Below, piece by piece: positions 26,909 to 36,179 of a DNA stretch of 64,000 nucleotides. Numbering within the stretch: the first letter of the stretch is position 1; the number at the start of each line of letters is the position of its first letter. The DNA lies in the NCBI RefSeq assembly GCF_019038465.1, contig NZ_JAFKRH010000031.1:310001-374000 (forward strand), read 5' to 3'. Below the pieces are notes generated by a model. That model ran no database searches and was not told the DNA's origin. It saw only the letters and a list, made by a program, of their open reading frames with translations. Position numbers and translations under genes: made by a program. Source of the stretch: Synechococcus sp. CCY 0621 (GTDB lineage Bacteria > Cyanobacteriota > Cyanobacteriia > PCC-6307 > Cyanobiaceae).

Positions 26909-28213
26909 TCAGGCCGGCGCGGCCTTGCTCCCATGGGAGGCCTGGGACTGGGCCCAGGCAGCATTGAAGCTGGCAAGCTGCGGCTCGATGGTGTACGGCG
27001 CACCGATGCAGGAGGCGATCGCTTCGGTGGTCTTGAGGCCGTTTCCGGTGATGTAGGCGACGGTGGTTTCCGAGGGGTCGATCTTGCCCTGTTCCACCAG
27101 CTTCTTGAGCACGGCGATCGTGGTGCCACCGGCGGTCTCGGTGAACACCCCCTCCATCTCGGCCAGCAGCTTGATGCCATCGATGATCTCCTCATCGGTG
27201 ACCGCCGCGATGGTGCCGCCGGTACGGTTGGCGATGTCGATGGCGTAGGGGCCGTCGGCGGGGTTGCCGATGGCGATCGACTTGGCGATGGTGTTCGGCT
27301 TCACCGGGGTGATGAAATCGCGGCCGGCGGCAAACGCCTGGGCGATGGGCGAGCAGCCTTCGGCCTGGGCACCGCTGAAGCGCACGGGCTTCTCCTCGAC
27401 CAGGCCCACCTTGATGAACTCGTCGAAGCCCTTGCGGATCTTGGTGAACAGGGAGCCGGAGGCCAGGGGGGCGACGATGTGGTCGGGAAGCTGCCAGCCC
27501 AGCTGCTCGATCACCTCGTAGCCGAGGGTCTTGGAGCCTTCGGAGTAATAGGGGCGCAAGTTGATGTTGACGAAGCCCCAGCCATAGGTGTTGGCCACCT
27601 CGGAGCAGAGCCGGTTGACCTGGTCGTAGTTGCCCTTCACCGCCATCAGGGTGGGGTTGTAGACGAGGGTGCCCAGCACCTTGCCGAGTTCGAGATCACT
27701 GGGGATGAAGACGCAGCACTCCAGGCCGGCGTGGGCGGCGATGGCCGCGGTGGAGTTGGCCAGGTTGCCGGTGGAGGCACAGCTGACGGTGGTGAAGCCC
27801 AGCTCCCGGGCGCGGGTGAGGGCCACCGAGACGACGCGGTCCTTGAAGGACAGCGTCGGCATGTTGACGCCGTCGTTCTTGATGTAGAGCGAGGACAGGC
27901 CGAGACGCCTGGCCAGACGGTCGGCCTTGAGCAGGGGGGTGAAGCCGGTGCCGACGTCGATGGGGTCACCTTCGACGGGCAGAAATTCGCGGTAACGCCA
28001 GATGGAGGTGGGACCGGCCTCGATGGTGGCACGGCTGACCCGGCTGCGGATGGCGTCGTAGTCGTAGACCACCTCAAGCGGGCCGAAGCAGACGTCTTCG
28101 CAGACGTGGCGCGCCCCAGCTTCATAGGGATGACCGCATTCCTTGCAGCGCAGGCCCGTGAAGGTGGAGCGGGAAAGGGTGGCGGTCAAGTCGGTCCCGG
28201 TCACTGGGAACAA
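26909..28213 (-). CDS. thrC: Threonine synthase
   Basis: PLP-dependent enzyme that converts O-phosphohomoserine to threonine, 434 residues. The PLP-binding Lys is in [35 protein letters not shown] is the phosphate-binding loop, and [12 protein letters not shown]-type and [12 protein letters not shown] are further family segments. The N-terminus has a Cys cluster ([20 protein letters not shown]) that could bind zinc, as in many class I threonine synthases. The start is a TTG at 28213 or a GTG nine bases later; neither has a clear ribosome binding site. It is transcribed with the MoaD-like gene and divergent from UPF0182. Confidence 0.95.
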   Translation of the reverse strand: MFPVTGTDLTATLSRSTFTGLRCKECGHPYEAGARHVCEDVCFGPLEVVYDYDAIRSRVSRATIEAGPTSIWRYREFLPVEGDPIDVGTGFTPLLKADRLARRLGLSSLYIKNDGVNMPTLSFKDRVVSVALTRARELGFTTVSCASTGNLANSTAAIAAHAGLECCVFIPSDLELGKVLGTLVYNPTLMAVKGNYDQVNRLCSEVANTYGWGFVNINLRPYYSEGSKTLGYEVIEQLGWQLPDHIVAPLASGSLFTKIRKGFDEFIKVGLVEEKPVRFSGAQAEGCSPIAQAFAAGRDFITPVKPNTIAKSIAIGNPADGPYAIDIANRTGGTIAAVTDEEIIDGIKLLAEMEGVFTETAGGTTIAVLKKLVEQGKIDPSETTVAYITGNGLKTTEAIASCIGAPYTIEPQLASFNAAWAQSQASHGSKAAPA

Positions 28214-28364
28214 CGCTAACAGCGGCGGCCAGCGCCTGCCTCTAAAGCCGACATCCGAGATCGGGTATGAAGTTGGCCGTCCGGATCCGGCCGTTACCGC
28301 GGCGGAAGGCGATGGCCTGGAGGCGGCACCTTGTCGCCAGCAGGGTTCTGCCTACGCTCCGCTT

Positions 28365-31253
28365 GTGCCCGATTCCTCCCCCCAGCCGGCCCGCGTGGGG
28401 CCACGCCTTGCCGCCGGCCTCGCCATTGCCTTCGGGCTGCTGCTGGCCCTGTGGGCCGCGGCCCGGCTGGGCATCGAATGGCTCTGGTTCGCCCAGTTCG
28501 ACTTCCAGGGAATCCTGCTGCGGCGCTGGATGCTGCAGATCTCGGCCTTCACGTTGGTCTTCGGCCTCGGTTCAGCGCTGCAGCTGGCCCAACTGCAGCG
28601 CTGCTGGCGCCTGCGGCAGCAGGGTGCCGAGGCGCCCCGGCCGGGGGAGCCCCTGCTGCGGCTGGGGAACGGCGCCCTGGTGGTGGTGCTGATCGGCCTG
28701 GTGCTGCTGCTGGCCGGTGGCCTGAGCTACCTGCTGGTGCAGGCCCGGGGACTGATCGCCAACCCCTTCAATGGCGATGTGATCACAGGCTTCTCCGTGC
28801 TGCGCGATCTGCCGCCCCTGCTGGTGGCCGGCCTGGCGGGGGGCCTGCTGCTGCCGCTGCTGCTCTGGCCCCTCACCACCCTGCGGATCACCCTGGCGGC
28901 CTCCCTCGCGGGCTCGGCCACGGCGGTGGCGCGGGGCTGGAGCCTGTGGCTGCCGGCCCTGCTGGCCACGCCCTTCGGCGAGGGGGATCCGATCACCGGT
29001 TTCGATCTCTCCTTCACCGTGCTGCGGCTGCCAGCCCTGCGGCTGCTGCTGAGCGTGCTGCTGGCCCAGGGGGTGGTGGGGCTGGCGGCCTGCCTGCTGC
29101 TCACGATCGGCAAGAGCCGCATCCTGTCGGATCTGCGCTTCGACGGGCTCAGCAAGGCCCAGCAACGGGTGCTGCAGCCCCAGGTGGCCGCCCTGGCCGT
29201 GGTGATGGCCCTCAGCAATGCCCTGGCCCCCTTCGATCTGATGGTGCAGGGCAGCGGCGTGGCCTCAGGGGCGGGCTACGTGGATCTGCACGTGCGCCTG
29301 CCCCTGCGGCTGCTGTTCGCGGTGCTGCTCCTGCTCACGGCCTGTGCCCTGCTGGTGCCCCTGCCCCGGGGCTGGGTGCGCCGCGGCGCCCTGCTGCCCC
29401 TGGCCGGCACGGCCCTGCTGGTGCCGATCAGCGAATGGGTGATCACGCCCCTGGCCCAGCGCTTCTGGGTGCAGCCGCGGGAGCTGGCGGTGGAGGCCCC
29501 GTACCTGGAGCGCAGCATCCGGGCCACCCGCCGCGCCTTCGGCCTCGAGAATGTGCGAACGCTGCGGCTCGAACCCAACCAGGCTCTGACGAAGGCGGAT
29601 CTGGCCAGCGCCCCCGGCACCCTCGACAACATCCGCCTCTGGGACAGCCAGCCCCTGCTGGCCGCCAACCGTCAGCTGCAGCAGTTGCGGCTCTACTACA
29701 CCTTCCCTTCGGCGGCGGTGGATCGCTATCCGCTGCAGGGCAAGGCGGCCCGCAACGGCTCCCAGCAGGTGCTGATCTCGGCCCGGGAGCTGGACAGCAG
29801 CGCCCTCCCCCCCGGCTCGCGCACCTGGCTGAACCGCCATCTGGTGTTCACCAACGGTCACGGCTTCACCGTCTCGCCGGTGAACGCCTTCGGCGCCGAC
29901 GGCCTGCCCCTGTTCTTCGTCAAGGACCTTGGCAGCAGCGGCCGGGTGCAGGGGATCCCCAAGCTGGGCATCACCGACCAGGAGGCCCGGGCGGCCCTGC
30001 CGGTGGGCAGCCCGAGCCTGTACTTCGCCTCCGGGCCCTCCCCCTACGCCATCGCCCCCACCAAGGTGAAGGAGTTCTCCTATCCGGAGGGCGAACTGAA
30101 CGTCTACACCCATTACACCGGCACCCGGGGCATCTCCCTTGCCCATCCCCTCAACAGGCTGGGCGCGGCGATCTACCTTCGGGAGCCGCGGCTGCTGTTC
30201 ACCGGCTCCTTCACCGACCGGTCGCTGCTGCTGCTGCGGCGGCAGGTGAACCAACGCCTGACGGCCCTGGCGCCGTTCCTGCGTTTTGAAAGCCAGCCCT
30301 ACCTGGTCACGGCGCGGGTGGCCGGCAGTGCAGGCTACCGGCCGGAGCAATACCAGTACTGGCTGCTGGATGGCTTCACCACCAGCCGCTCCTATCCCTA
30401 CAGCGATCCCAATCCCCAGGGACTGCGCTATTTCCGCAACCCGGTGAAGGCGGTGGTGGATGCCCACGACGGCCGGATCTGGTTCTACGTGAATGACGCC
30501 AGGGATCCGGTGCTGCGCACCTGGATCCGCGCCTTTCCCGAACTGTTCCGGCCGCTCTCGGCCATGCCGAAGGCCCTGCTCGCCCACATCCGGGTGCCGA
30601 AAAGCCAGTTCGACATCCAGGCGGAGCGGCTGCTGCGGTACCACGTCACCGACGTGCGCACCTTCTACAACGGCGACGACGTCTGGGCGGTGCCCACCGA
30701 GATCTACGGCGAAAGCAGCGTGCCGGTGTCGCCGTACCACCTCACGATGCAACTGCCCGGGCAGCAGCGCTCCGAGTTCGTGCTGCTGCTGCCCTTCACC
30801 CCCCTGCGGCGCTCCAACCTGGTGGGCTGGCTGGCGGCCCGCAACGATCCACCCCACTACGGGGAGCTGATGCTGGTGCGCTTCCCCCAGCAGCGGCTGC
30901 TGCTCGGCCCCCAGCAGATCACCGCCCTGATTGATCAGGACCCGACGATCAGTTTCCAGTTCGGTCTCTGGAACCGGCTCGGCTCGCGGTTGTTCCGCGG
31001 CAATTTGCTGGTGTTGCCAGTGGGCGAGGGTCTGCTCTACGTGGAGCCGATCTACCTGCAGTCAAAGAGCAACGATCTGCCCACCCTGGTGCGGGTGGTG
31101 GTCACCGACGGCCGGCGCTTCGTGATGGAGCGAAGCCTGCGCCGGGCCCTCGACCGACTGGTGGACGAGGCACCCACCGGCAAGGAGGCCGGTGACGCCA
31201 GCAAGCCCCTGCCCCTGCCGGCTGGAGCGCCGGTGCCCCTGCCCCTGCCCTGA
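28365..31253 (+). CDS. UPF0182-family large membrane protein
   Basis: Protein of 962 residues. Seven hydrophobic segments lie in the first 380 residues, beginning with LAAGLAIAFGLLLALWAAARLG. A large soluble domain of about 550 residues follows, with the family segments IRLWDSQPLL, LVFTNGHGFTVSPVN and QYQYWLLDGFTTS, and the tail ends in a Pro/Leu-rich stretch (LPLPAGAPVPLPLP). The function of UPF0182 is not established; members are found in cyanobacteria and actinobacteria. The GTG at 28365 was chosen because the family starts near the first membrane segment, although the frame is open back to 28143. It faces thrC across about 150 bases. Confidence 0.9.
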   Translation: MPDSSPQPARVGPRLAAGLAIAFGLLLALWAAARLGIEWLWFAQFDFQGILLRRWMLQISAFTLVFGLGSALQLAQLQRCWRLRQQGAEAPRPGEPLLRLGNGALVVVLIGLVLLLAGGLSYLLVQARGLIANPFNGDVITGFSVLRDLPPLLVAGLAGGLLLPLLLWPLTTLRITLAASLAGSATAVARGWSLWLPALLATPFGEGDPITGFDLSFTVLRLPALRLLLSVLLAQGVVGLAACLLLTIGKSRILSDLRFDGLSKAQQRVLQPQVAALAVVMALSNALAPFDLMVQGSGVASGAGYVDLHVRLPLRLLFAVLLLLTACALLVPLPRGWVRRGALLPLAGTALLVPISEWVITPLAQRFWVQPRELAVEAPYLERSIRATRRAFGLENVRTLRLEPNQALTKADLASAPGTLDNIRLWDSQPLLAANRQLQQLRLYYTFPSAAVDRYPLQGKAARNGSQQVLISARELDSSALPPGSRTWLNRHLVFTNGHGFTVSPVNAFGADGLPLFFVKDLGSSGRVQGIPKLGITDQEARAALPVGSPSLYFASGPSPYAIAPTKVKEFSYPEGELNVYTHYTGTRGISLAHPLNRLGAAIYLREPRLLFTGSFTDRSLLLLRRQVNQRLTALAPFLRFESQPYLVTARVAGSAGYRPEQYQYWLLDGFTTSRSYPYSDPNPQGLRYFRNPVKAVVDAHDGRIWFYVNDARDPVLRTWIRAFPELFRPLSAMPKALLAHIRVPKSQFDIQAERLLRYHVTDVRTFYNGDDVWAVPTEIYGESSVPVSPYHLTMQLPGQQRSEFVLLLPFTPLRRSNLVGWLAARNDPPHYGELMLVRFPQQRLLLGPQQITALIDQDPTISFQFGLWNRLGSRLFRGNLLVLPVGEGLLYVEPIYLQSKSNDLPTLVRVVVTDGRRFVMERSLRRALDRLVDEAPTGKEAGDASKPLPLPAGAPVPLPLP

Positions 31254-31261
31254 GCGCCATG

Positions 31262-31283
31262 AAAAAGGGCCCCTGAGGGGCCC
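31262..31283 (-). terminator. Intrinsic terminator of fba
   Basis: Read on the minus strand, GGGCCCC and GGGGCCC form a seven-pair stem around TCA, followed directly by TTTTTC. It lies 38 bases after the fba stop. It also sits just past the end of UPF0182, but the T-run is only on the fba strand, so it serves fba. Confidence 0.85.
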
Positions 31284-31320
31284 GGAAGGATCGTTGGAGA
31301 TCGTTGGACGCAGACGCCGA

Positions 31321-32394
31321 TCAGGCGGCCACGGCGGTCTTGGGGTCCAGGGCGCCTTTGGCGTAGAGGGCGGCGTAGTAGTTGATGTCGCGCTGCTTGA
31401 TCTTGCTGGCGTTGCCGGCGCACCAGAACTGCTGATAACGGTCGAGGCAGACCTTCTTCATGTAGGCCCGGGCAGGCTTGTTGAAGTGGCGGGGATCGAA
31501 GTTGGCGGGATCCTTGGCGGCGGCTTCCCGCACAGCAGCGGTGAAGGCGAGGCGGTTGTCGGTGTCGATGTTCACCTTGCGCACGCCATTGCGGATGCCT
31601 TCCTGGATCTCCTCAACGGGAACCCCGTAGGTTTCGGGGATGGCACCGCCGTACTTGTTGATCATGTCCAGCCATTCCTGGGGAACGGAGCTGGAGCCGT
31701 GCATCACCAGGTGGGTGTTGGGGATGGCCTTGTGGATCTCGGCGATCCGGGAGATGGCCAGCACTTCGCCGGTGGGCTTACGGGTGAACTTGTAAGCGCC
31801 GTGGCTGGTGCCGATGGCGATGGCCAGGGCATCCACCTTGGTCTTGGCGACGAAGTCGGCCGCCTCGGCGGGGTCGGTGAGGAGCTGGGAATGGTCGAGG
31901 GAGCCCTCGAAACCATGGCCATCCTCGGCTTCACCCTTGCCGGTTTCCAGGGAACCCAGACAACCCAGTTCGCCTTCCACACTCACGCCGATGGCGTGGG
32001 CCACGTCCACCACTTCCTTGGTGACGGCCACGTTGTAGTCGTAGCTGGCGGGGGTCTTGGCGTCGGCCTCGAGGGAGCCGTCCATCATCACCGAGGTGAA
32101 TCCGTTGGCGGCGGCGCCGTAGCAGGTGGCGGGGCTGTTGCCGTGGTCCTGGTGCATCACCACCGGGATGTCGGGATAGGTTTCCACCGCGGCCAGGATC
32201 AGGTGGCGCAGGAAGCTTTCGCCGGCGTACTGACGGGCGCCCCGGGAGGCCTGCAGGATCACCGGGCTGTCGGTTTCGTAGGCAGCCTCCATGATCGACT
32301 GCACCTGCTCCAGGTTGTTGACGTTGAAGGCAGGAATGCCGTAGCCGTTTTCTGCGGCGTGATCGAGCAGCAGACGAAGCGGTACGAGCGCCAT
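31321..32394 (-). CDS. fba: Class II fructose-bisphosphate aldolase
   Basis: Zinc-dependent aldolase of glycolysis and the Calvin cycle (also acting on sedoheptulose-bisphosphate), 357 residues. The metal ligands are the His in [10 protein letters not shown], the Glu in [12 protein letters not shown] and the His in [12 protein letters not shown] and [10 protein letters not shown]. The catalytic Asp is in VVMHQDHG and the phosphate-binding GTSHGAYKF and [10 protein letters not shown] follow. The class II type CbbA is typical of cyanobacteria. It has its own terminator and a 105-base region with the upstream oxidoreductase gene, so it probably has its own promoter. Confidence 0.97.
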   Translation of the reverse strand: MALVPLRLLLDHAAENGYGIPAFNVNNLEQVQSIMEAAYETDSPVILQASRGARQYAGESFLRHLILAAVETYPDIPVVMHQDHGNSPATCYGAAANGFTSVMMDGSLEADAKTPASYDYNVAVTKEVVDVAHAIGVSVEGELGCLGSLETGKGEAEDGHGFEGSLDHSQLLTDPAEAADFVAKTKVDALAIAIGTSHGAYKFTRKPTGEVLAISRIAEIHKAIPNTHLVMHGSSSVPQEWLDMINKYGGAIPETYGVPVEEIQEGIRNGVRKVNIDTDNRLAFTAAVREAAAKDPANFDPRHFNKPARAYMKKVCLDRYQQFWCAGNASKIKQRDINYYAALYAKGALDPKTAVAA

Positions 32395-32499
32395 GGGAAA
32401 TCTCGCGGTTTTTGGGTGGGTACGGTTGGGGAGAACCGTGGTCGGAGGACGGCTGGCGGGGTCGTCCCGCCGGGTCTGACGGGGAGTCTAGGGGATGCC

Positions 32500-33582
32500 C
32501 TACGGGCCTTCTGTTCCCAGGCGGGCCCAGTCGCAGCAGCGCTGGCTGGTCACGGCCTCAGCGAGCCCCGGCACCATTGGCCGGCGCTCCCGAACCGCCT
32601 GCGACCACCAGCCCAGCAACCGCCGCACCGGGGCGATGCGGCCGTCCTCCCAGGTGCGGCCATAGGCCAGGGCCGGATCGGCCGGGACGGGGCGCAGGGC
32701 TTCGCCCGGACGGGCCATCCAAAGCTGCATGCCGTGCACATAGTCGGCCTGGTTGCTGGAGCCCAGCACCAGCGTGGCCTCGCTGCCATAGAGCTCGATC
32801 CAGAAGCCCCGTCCCGCCCTGGCCACCGAGGAGAGGGTCAGCTGGGCGGGAACGGCCCGGCCCCGGACGTCTTCGAGATCGAGCTGGATCAGGGCGCTGT
32901 CCTCGGCATCCACCAATCCCATGGCGCCGGAGCCGGGGATGGGGCGCTCGCCGATGGCGGTGCTCAGCCGGGCGCTGAGGCCGCGGCTGGGGCCGACCAG
33001 CCAGTGCAGGGTGTCGAAGGCGTGGGTGCCGAGGGCACCGAGCACGCCGCCGCCGGCCGCCGCCTGGGAGTACCAGGTGTGGGGCCGGCGGGGATCGGCG
33101 CGGCTGCTCATCAGCCAGTCGAACGTCACCAGCCAGGGATCTCCCAGCACCCCCTGGCCGACCAGGGCCGCCAGCTGCTGGACATGGGGCACGGCCCGGT
33201 ATTCGAAGTCGACCGCCACCACCAGGCCCCGTTCGATGGCAAGACGCTGCAGCTCCTCCACCTGCTCGACGTTCAGCGCCACCGGCTTTTCCAGCAGCAG
33301 GTGCTTGCCGGCCTCGAGGGCCGCCCTGGCCAGGGCGAAGCGGGGCTCGGGGGGGGTGGCGATCACCACCGCCTCCACGGCCGGATCGGCCAGCAGGGCC
33401 GCGAAGTCGTCGAAGGCGGGCAGCTCGGCCGCCTGGCCGGCGGCGGCGGCCCGCTCGGGGCGGGGATGCCAGAGGGCCACCGGTTCGGTGATCGGGCAGT
33501 CGCGCAGGGCCGGCAGGATCACCTTCTCGCCGAAGCCGAGGCCGGCGACGGCAACCCGCAGGGGTGGATCAGGCCGTCGCAT
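32500..33582 (-). CDS. Gfo/Idh/MocA-family oxidoreductase
   Basis: NAD(P)-dependent oxidoreductase of 360 residues, substrate unknown. The Rossmann motif is VAVAGLGFGEKVILPAL, and the family signature EKPVALN is in KHLLLEKPVALNVEQ. The C-terminal domain includes GGVLGALGTHAFDTLHWL, where the conserved Asp/His pair of the family is kept. The start ATG at 33582 overlaps the end of the upstream secreted-protein gene by 14 bases. It is in the accD-fba run but has no obvious link to fatty acid or Calvin-cycle steps; sugar dehydrogenation is the family norm. Confidence 0.88.
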   Translation of the reverse strand: MRRPDPPLRVAVAGLGFGEKVILPALRDCPITEPVALWHPRPERAAAAGQAAELPAFDDFAALLADPAVEAVVIATPPEPRFALARAALEAGKHLLLEKPVALNVEQVEELQRLAIERGLVVAVDFEYRAVPHVQQLAALVGQGVLGDPWLVTFDWLMSSRADPRRPHTWYSQAAAGGGVLGALGTHAFDTLHWLVGPSRGLSARLSTAIGERPIPGSGAMGLVDAEDSALIQLDLEDVRGRAVPAQLTLSSVARAGRGFWIELYGSEATLVLGSSNQADYVHGMQLWMARPGEALRPVPADPALAYGRTWEDGRIAPVRRLLGWWSQAVRERRPMVPGLAEAVTSQRCCDWARLGTEGP

Positions 33583-33991
33583 CGCTCTCCTGGGACAGGC
33601 GGGCGGCCGCGCAGGCGGCGTGCAGCACCCGGATCGTGAGGTTGTCACCGGCGGCGGTTTGCCAGGTGGCGCCCCAGCGGGGCAGGCCGTTGACGGCCGT
33701 GTCGCGGTAGAGCTCCTCGTCGCAATCGAGCTGCATCACATACAGCTGGCCGACGGGGGGGCTGGCATCTTCGGCCGCATCGGCGGCGGCGGCGGGCTGG
33801 AAGCGGCTGAGCACCGAGAGGCGGCCCTCGCGATCGAAGCGGAGGCTGCCGGAATCCCACCACTGCCGGCCCTCAGGGCTGGCCTCCACCTCCTGCCAGT
33901 CGACCGGACCGGCCCAGACGGCAGCGGGCGCAGCCAGCCAGAGGCCGAGCACCAGCAGGGCCGCCAGCAGCCGGCCCACAACGCTTCTCAT
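33569..33991 (-). CDS. Small exported protein
   Basis: Protein of 140 residues with a clear signal peptide, [19 protein letters not shown] then AAPAAVWA, cut probable before GPVDW. The mature part has [19 protein letters not shown], a beta-strand-rich segment VLSRFQPA, and [16 protein letters not shown], with a second Cys in HAACAAA that could pair with it. This pattern of a Trp/Tyr-rich small beta domain recalls surface-adhesin-E-like proteins, but weakly. The start ATG at 33991 overlaps the accD stop as ATGA, so it is translated with accD. Function unknown. Confidence 0.75.
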   Translation of the reverse strand: MRSVVGRLLAALLVLGLWLAAPAAVWAGPVDWQEVEASPEGRQWWDSGSLRFDREGRLSVLSRFQPAAAADAAEDASPPVGQLYVMQLDCDEELYRDTAVNGLPRWGATWQTAAGDNLTIRVLHAACAAARLSQESDATA

Positions 33992-34878
33992 GGTGCGACC
34001 GACAGGGGTGTGCGCACGCTGCCATGCAGGCGCAACAGGGTGGCCAGGGTGCCGCGCAGCTCGGGCCGGGAGACGATCGTGTCCACGAAGCCGTGATCCT
34101 GGAGGTACTCGGCGGTCTGGAAGCCATCGGGCAGCTTCTCACCCAGGGTCTGCTCGATCACGCGCCTGCCGGCGAAGGCGATCATCGCCTTGGGCTCCGC
34201 CAGAATCAGATCGCCGAGCATGGCGAAGCTGGCCGTGACCCCACCGGTGGTGGGATGGGTGAGCAGGGGCAGGTAGAGCAGTTCGGCGCTGCGGTGGCGC
34301 TGCAGGGCACCGGACACCTTGGCCATCTGCATCAGGCTGAGCATTCCCTCCTGCATGCGGGCGCCACCGGAGGCGCAGACGATCAGCAACGGGTAGCGGC
34401 GGGCGGTGGCCAGTTCCACCAGCCGGGTGAGCTTCTCGCCCACCACCGAGCCCATCGAACCGCCCATGAAACGGAAGTCCATCACCCCCAGGGCCAGTGG
34501 CATGCCCTCCAGGCGGCAGAGGCCGGTGACCACCGCATCACGCAGGCCCGTGGCCCGCTGGGTGTCCCGCAGCCGGTCGGCATAGCTGCGGCGGTCCTTG
34601 AAGGCGAGGGGATCGGTGGGAGCCAGATCGGCATCGATCGGCTCGAAGCTGCCCTCGTCAGCGATCAGACGGATGCGCTCACTGCTGTCGATGCGGTGAT
34701 GGTGGCCGCAACCCTTGCAGACGCTGGCATTGGCGATCAGATCCTTGCGGTAGACCACCAAGCCGCATTCGGCGCACTTGCTCCAGAGGCCATCCCCCTC
34801 GTCGGCTTCAGGCCCCTTGCTGGCCCGCACGGCCGGGGCGTTCTTGCGGCGATCGGCGAACCAGTCGAACAGGGACAT
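33988..34878 (-). CDS. accD: Acetyl-CoA carboxylase carboxyltransferase, beta subunit
   Basis: Part of acetyl-CoA carboxylase, the first step of fatty acid synthesis, 296 residues. The zinc-ribbon [13 protein letters not shown] with the matching [12 protein letters not shown] (four Cys) is at about residues 35-62. The carboxyltransferase domain has [33 protein letters not shown] and [16 protein letters not shown], the oxyanion-hole motifs. It is the beta partner of AccA, which is not in the window. It lies 36 bases after pilD on the minus strand, and its stop overlaps the start of the next gene. Confidence 0.97.
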   Translation of the reverse strand: MSLFDWFADRRKNAPAVRASKGPEADEGDGLWSKCAECGLVVYRKDLIANASVCKGCGHHHRIDSSERIRLIADEGSFEPIDADLAPTDPLAFKDRRSYADRLRDTQRATGLRDAVVTGLCRLEGMPLALGVMDFRFMGGSMGSVVGEKLTRLVELATARRYPLLIVCASGGARMQEGMLSLMQMAKVSGALQRHRSAELLYLPLLTHPTTGGVTASFAMLGDLILAEPKAMIAFAGRRVIEQTLGEKLPDGFQTAEYLQDHGFVDTIVSRPELRGTLATLLRLHGSVRTPLSVAP

Positions 34879-34914
34879 GGGGCGACGGAAGCAAGGGTGA
34901 CGGCTGACCAGTCA

Positions 34915-35766
34915 TTAAAGACCCAGGCCCCACAGCCGCAGCCAGGGGGCGTGACCACCGATCCAGACGGCCAGGGCACCGGCGGCGAGAAAGGGGCCGA
35001 AGGGAAAGGGCTGCTGGCGGCCGAGCCGACCGGTGAGCCGGGCCAGCCCGCCGATCAGGGCGCCACCGAGAACGGACAGGCTGACGGCCAGGCCCAGACC
35101 CAGCGGTCCGAGCCAGGCCCCCATCAGGGCGGCCAGCTTGGCGTCCCCCAACCCCAGGGCCGGCCGGCCCATGGCCTTCTCGGCCAGGGCGCTGAGGGCC
35201 TCGAAGCCCAGCAGGCCAGCGGCCACGGCCAGAAGATGGGAGAACAGCAGGGTGCGGCCCACGTCGGCCCCCTGCTGGAAGCCGACGGCGGCGGTGACCG
35301 CCAGGCCGAGCAGCACCCCCCAGCGGCAGAGGGGTTCCGGCAGCCAGAGGCTGTCGAGGTCGATCAGGGCCAGGGGCAGCAGCCAGCTGGCCAGCAGCCA
35401 ACCCGCCACCAGCAGCAGCCAGGGGCTGGGATCGGGGCCCATGGCAGCAGGACGGGCGAAAAGCATCGCCACCCAGAGACCAGCGGTGAGCAGCTCCACG
35501 AGGGGGTAGCGGATGGCAATGGCGGCGTGGCAGTGGCGGCAGCGGCCACGCAGCAGCAGCCAGCTGAGCAGGGGCAGGTTCTCGAACCAGGCCAGGGAGG
35601 CGCCACAGCGGGGGCAATGGCTGCCGGGGAAGACAAGCGACTCCTCCCGCGGCAACCGCCACACCACCACGTTCAGGAAGCTGCCGATGCAGGCGCCGGC
35701 CAGGGCCACGAAGGGGGCCAGCAGGGCCGGAGGGATAACCAGGGTGAAGATGAGGTCGGTGCTCAT
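34915..35766 (-). CDS. pilD: Type IV prepilin peptidase
   Basis: Membrane aspartic protease of 283 residues that cleaves and N-methylates type IV pilins. The zinc-type Cys pairs are CPRCGASLAWF and GRCRHCHAAI. The two catalytic Asp residues are in LALIDLDS and in the family motif ALGLGDAKLAAL. About eight hydrophobic segments surround them, and SFLNVVVWRLPR is the usual N-terminal segment. In cyanobacteria this peptidase is needed for phototaxis and competence. The start ATG at 35766 overlaps the stop of the upstream small gene as ATGA. Confidence 0.95.
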   Translation of the reverse strand: MSTDLIFTLVIPPALLAPFVALAGACIGSFLNVVVWRLPREESLVFPGSHCPRCGASLAWFENLPLLSWLLLRGRCRHCHAAIAIRYPLVELLTAGLWVAMLFARPAAMGPDPSPWLLLVAGWLLASWLLPLALIDLDSLWLPEPLCRWGVLLGLAVTAAVGFQQGADVGRTLLFSHLLAVAAGLLGFEALSALAEKAMGRPALGLGDAKLAALMGAWLGPLGLGLAVSLSVLGGALIGGLARLTGRLGRQQPFPFGPFLAAGALAVWIGGHAPWLRLWGLGL

Positions 35767-36125
35767 GGCAGTGGACGATTGGGTCCCCCCCGACCAGCAC
35801 GAGGCCGTGTTGGCCTGGGCCGCAGCAGGTCGAGTGGCACGAATTGTTCGTCCGGCAGGAGGATCGGCGCTTCGAACACCACCCGTCCCTGGGGGCCGGC
35901 GCCGAGAAGCACCACCCCCAGCGGCTCAGGAGCGGTGGGGCAGGACTCCAGGAAACGGAAATAGACGCGGCGCCCGTGGCGCAGCAGCTCGGCGCTGTTG
36001 ATGCGATCGAGGCGCAGGGAGCTCTGGTACGGGGTTGCCGAGGACTCCCCGCCGCGGATCTGGAAGGAGGGACTGCCGGATCCGGACGGGGTGATGGTGG
36101 GGGGCTGGGCGGTGATGGGATTCAC
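35763..36125 (-). CDS. Conserved small hypothetical protein upstream of pilD
   Basis: Protein of 120 residues, no family recognised. The N-terminal third is Pro/Ser/Thr/Gly-rich and likely disordered. The centre has RLDRINSAELLRHGRRVYFRF and PLGVVLLGAGPQGRVVFEA, which look like paired beta strands, and the C-terminus is basic and Pro-rich. There is no signal peptide. Its stop overlaps the start of pilD (ATGA), so it is likely coupled to the peptidase. The prk 3' stem-loops lie just upstream of it. Confidence 0.65.
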   Translation of the reverse strand: MNPITAQPPTITPSGSGSPSFQIRGGESSATPYQSSLRLDRINSAELLRHGRRVYFRFLESCPTAPEPLGVVLLGAGPQGRVVFEAPILLPDEQFVPLDLLRPRPTRPRAGRGGPNRPLP

Positions 36126-36128
36126 CGG

Positions 36129-36179
36129 TTCCTTTCGGGCGATCTTAGGGCCGAAAGGAAGATCAAGAGACTGATCTTC
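36129..36179 (-). terminator. Two stem-loops after prk
   Basis: On the minus strand GAAGATCA and TGATCTTC form an eight-pair stem with a six-base loop directly after the prk stop codon (36158-36179). A second stem pairs TTCCTTTCGG with CCGAAAGGAA (36129-36160), sharing three bases with the first, so the two are alternative structures. No T-run follows either one. This could be an RNA-stabilising or Rho-linked 3' structure. Confidence 0.55.

Noticed and set aside
28331-30289. A 652-codon plus-strand frame inside UPF0182
   Set aside because: Ala/Pro/Gly-rich frame-shifted copy of a well-supported gene.
32455-32471. Terminator after the Gfo/Idh gene
   Set aside because: GGCGGG/CCCGCC can pair but no T-run follows; such stems are common in GC-rich DNA.
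31192-33639. An 815-codon open frame on the plus strand
   Set aside because: Crosses fba and the oxidoreductase gene in antisense; composition is that of a shadow.
34024-35964. A 646-codon plus-strand frame
   Set aside because: Antisense to accD and pilD; Gln/Gly-rich, no motif.
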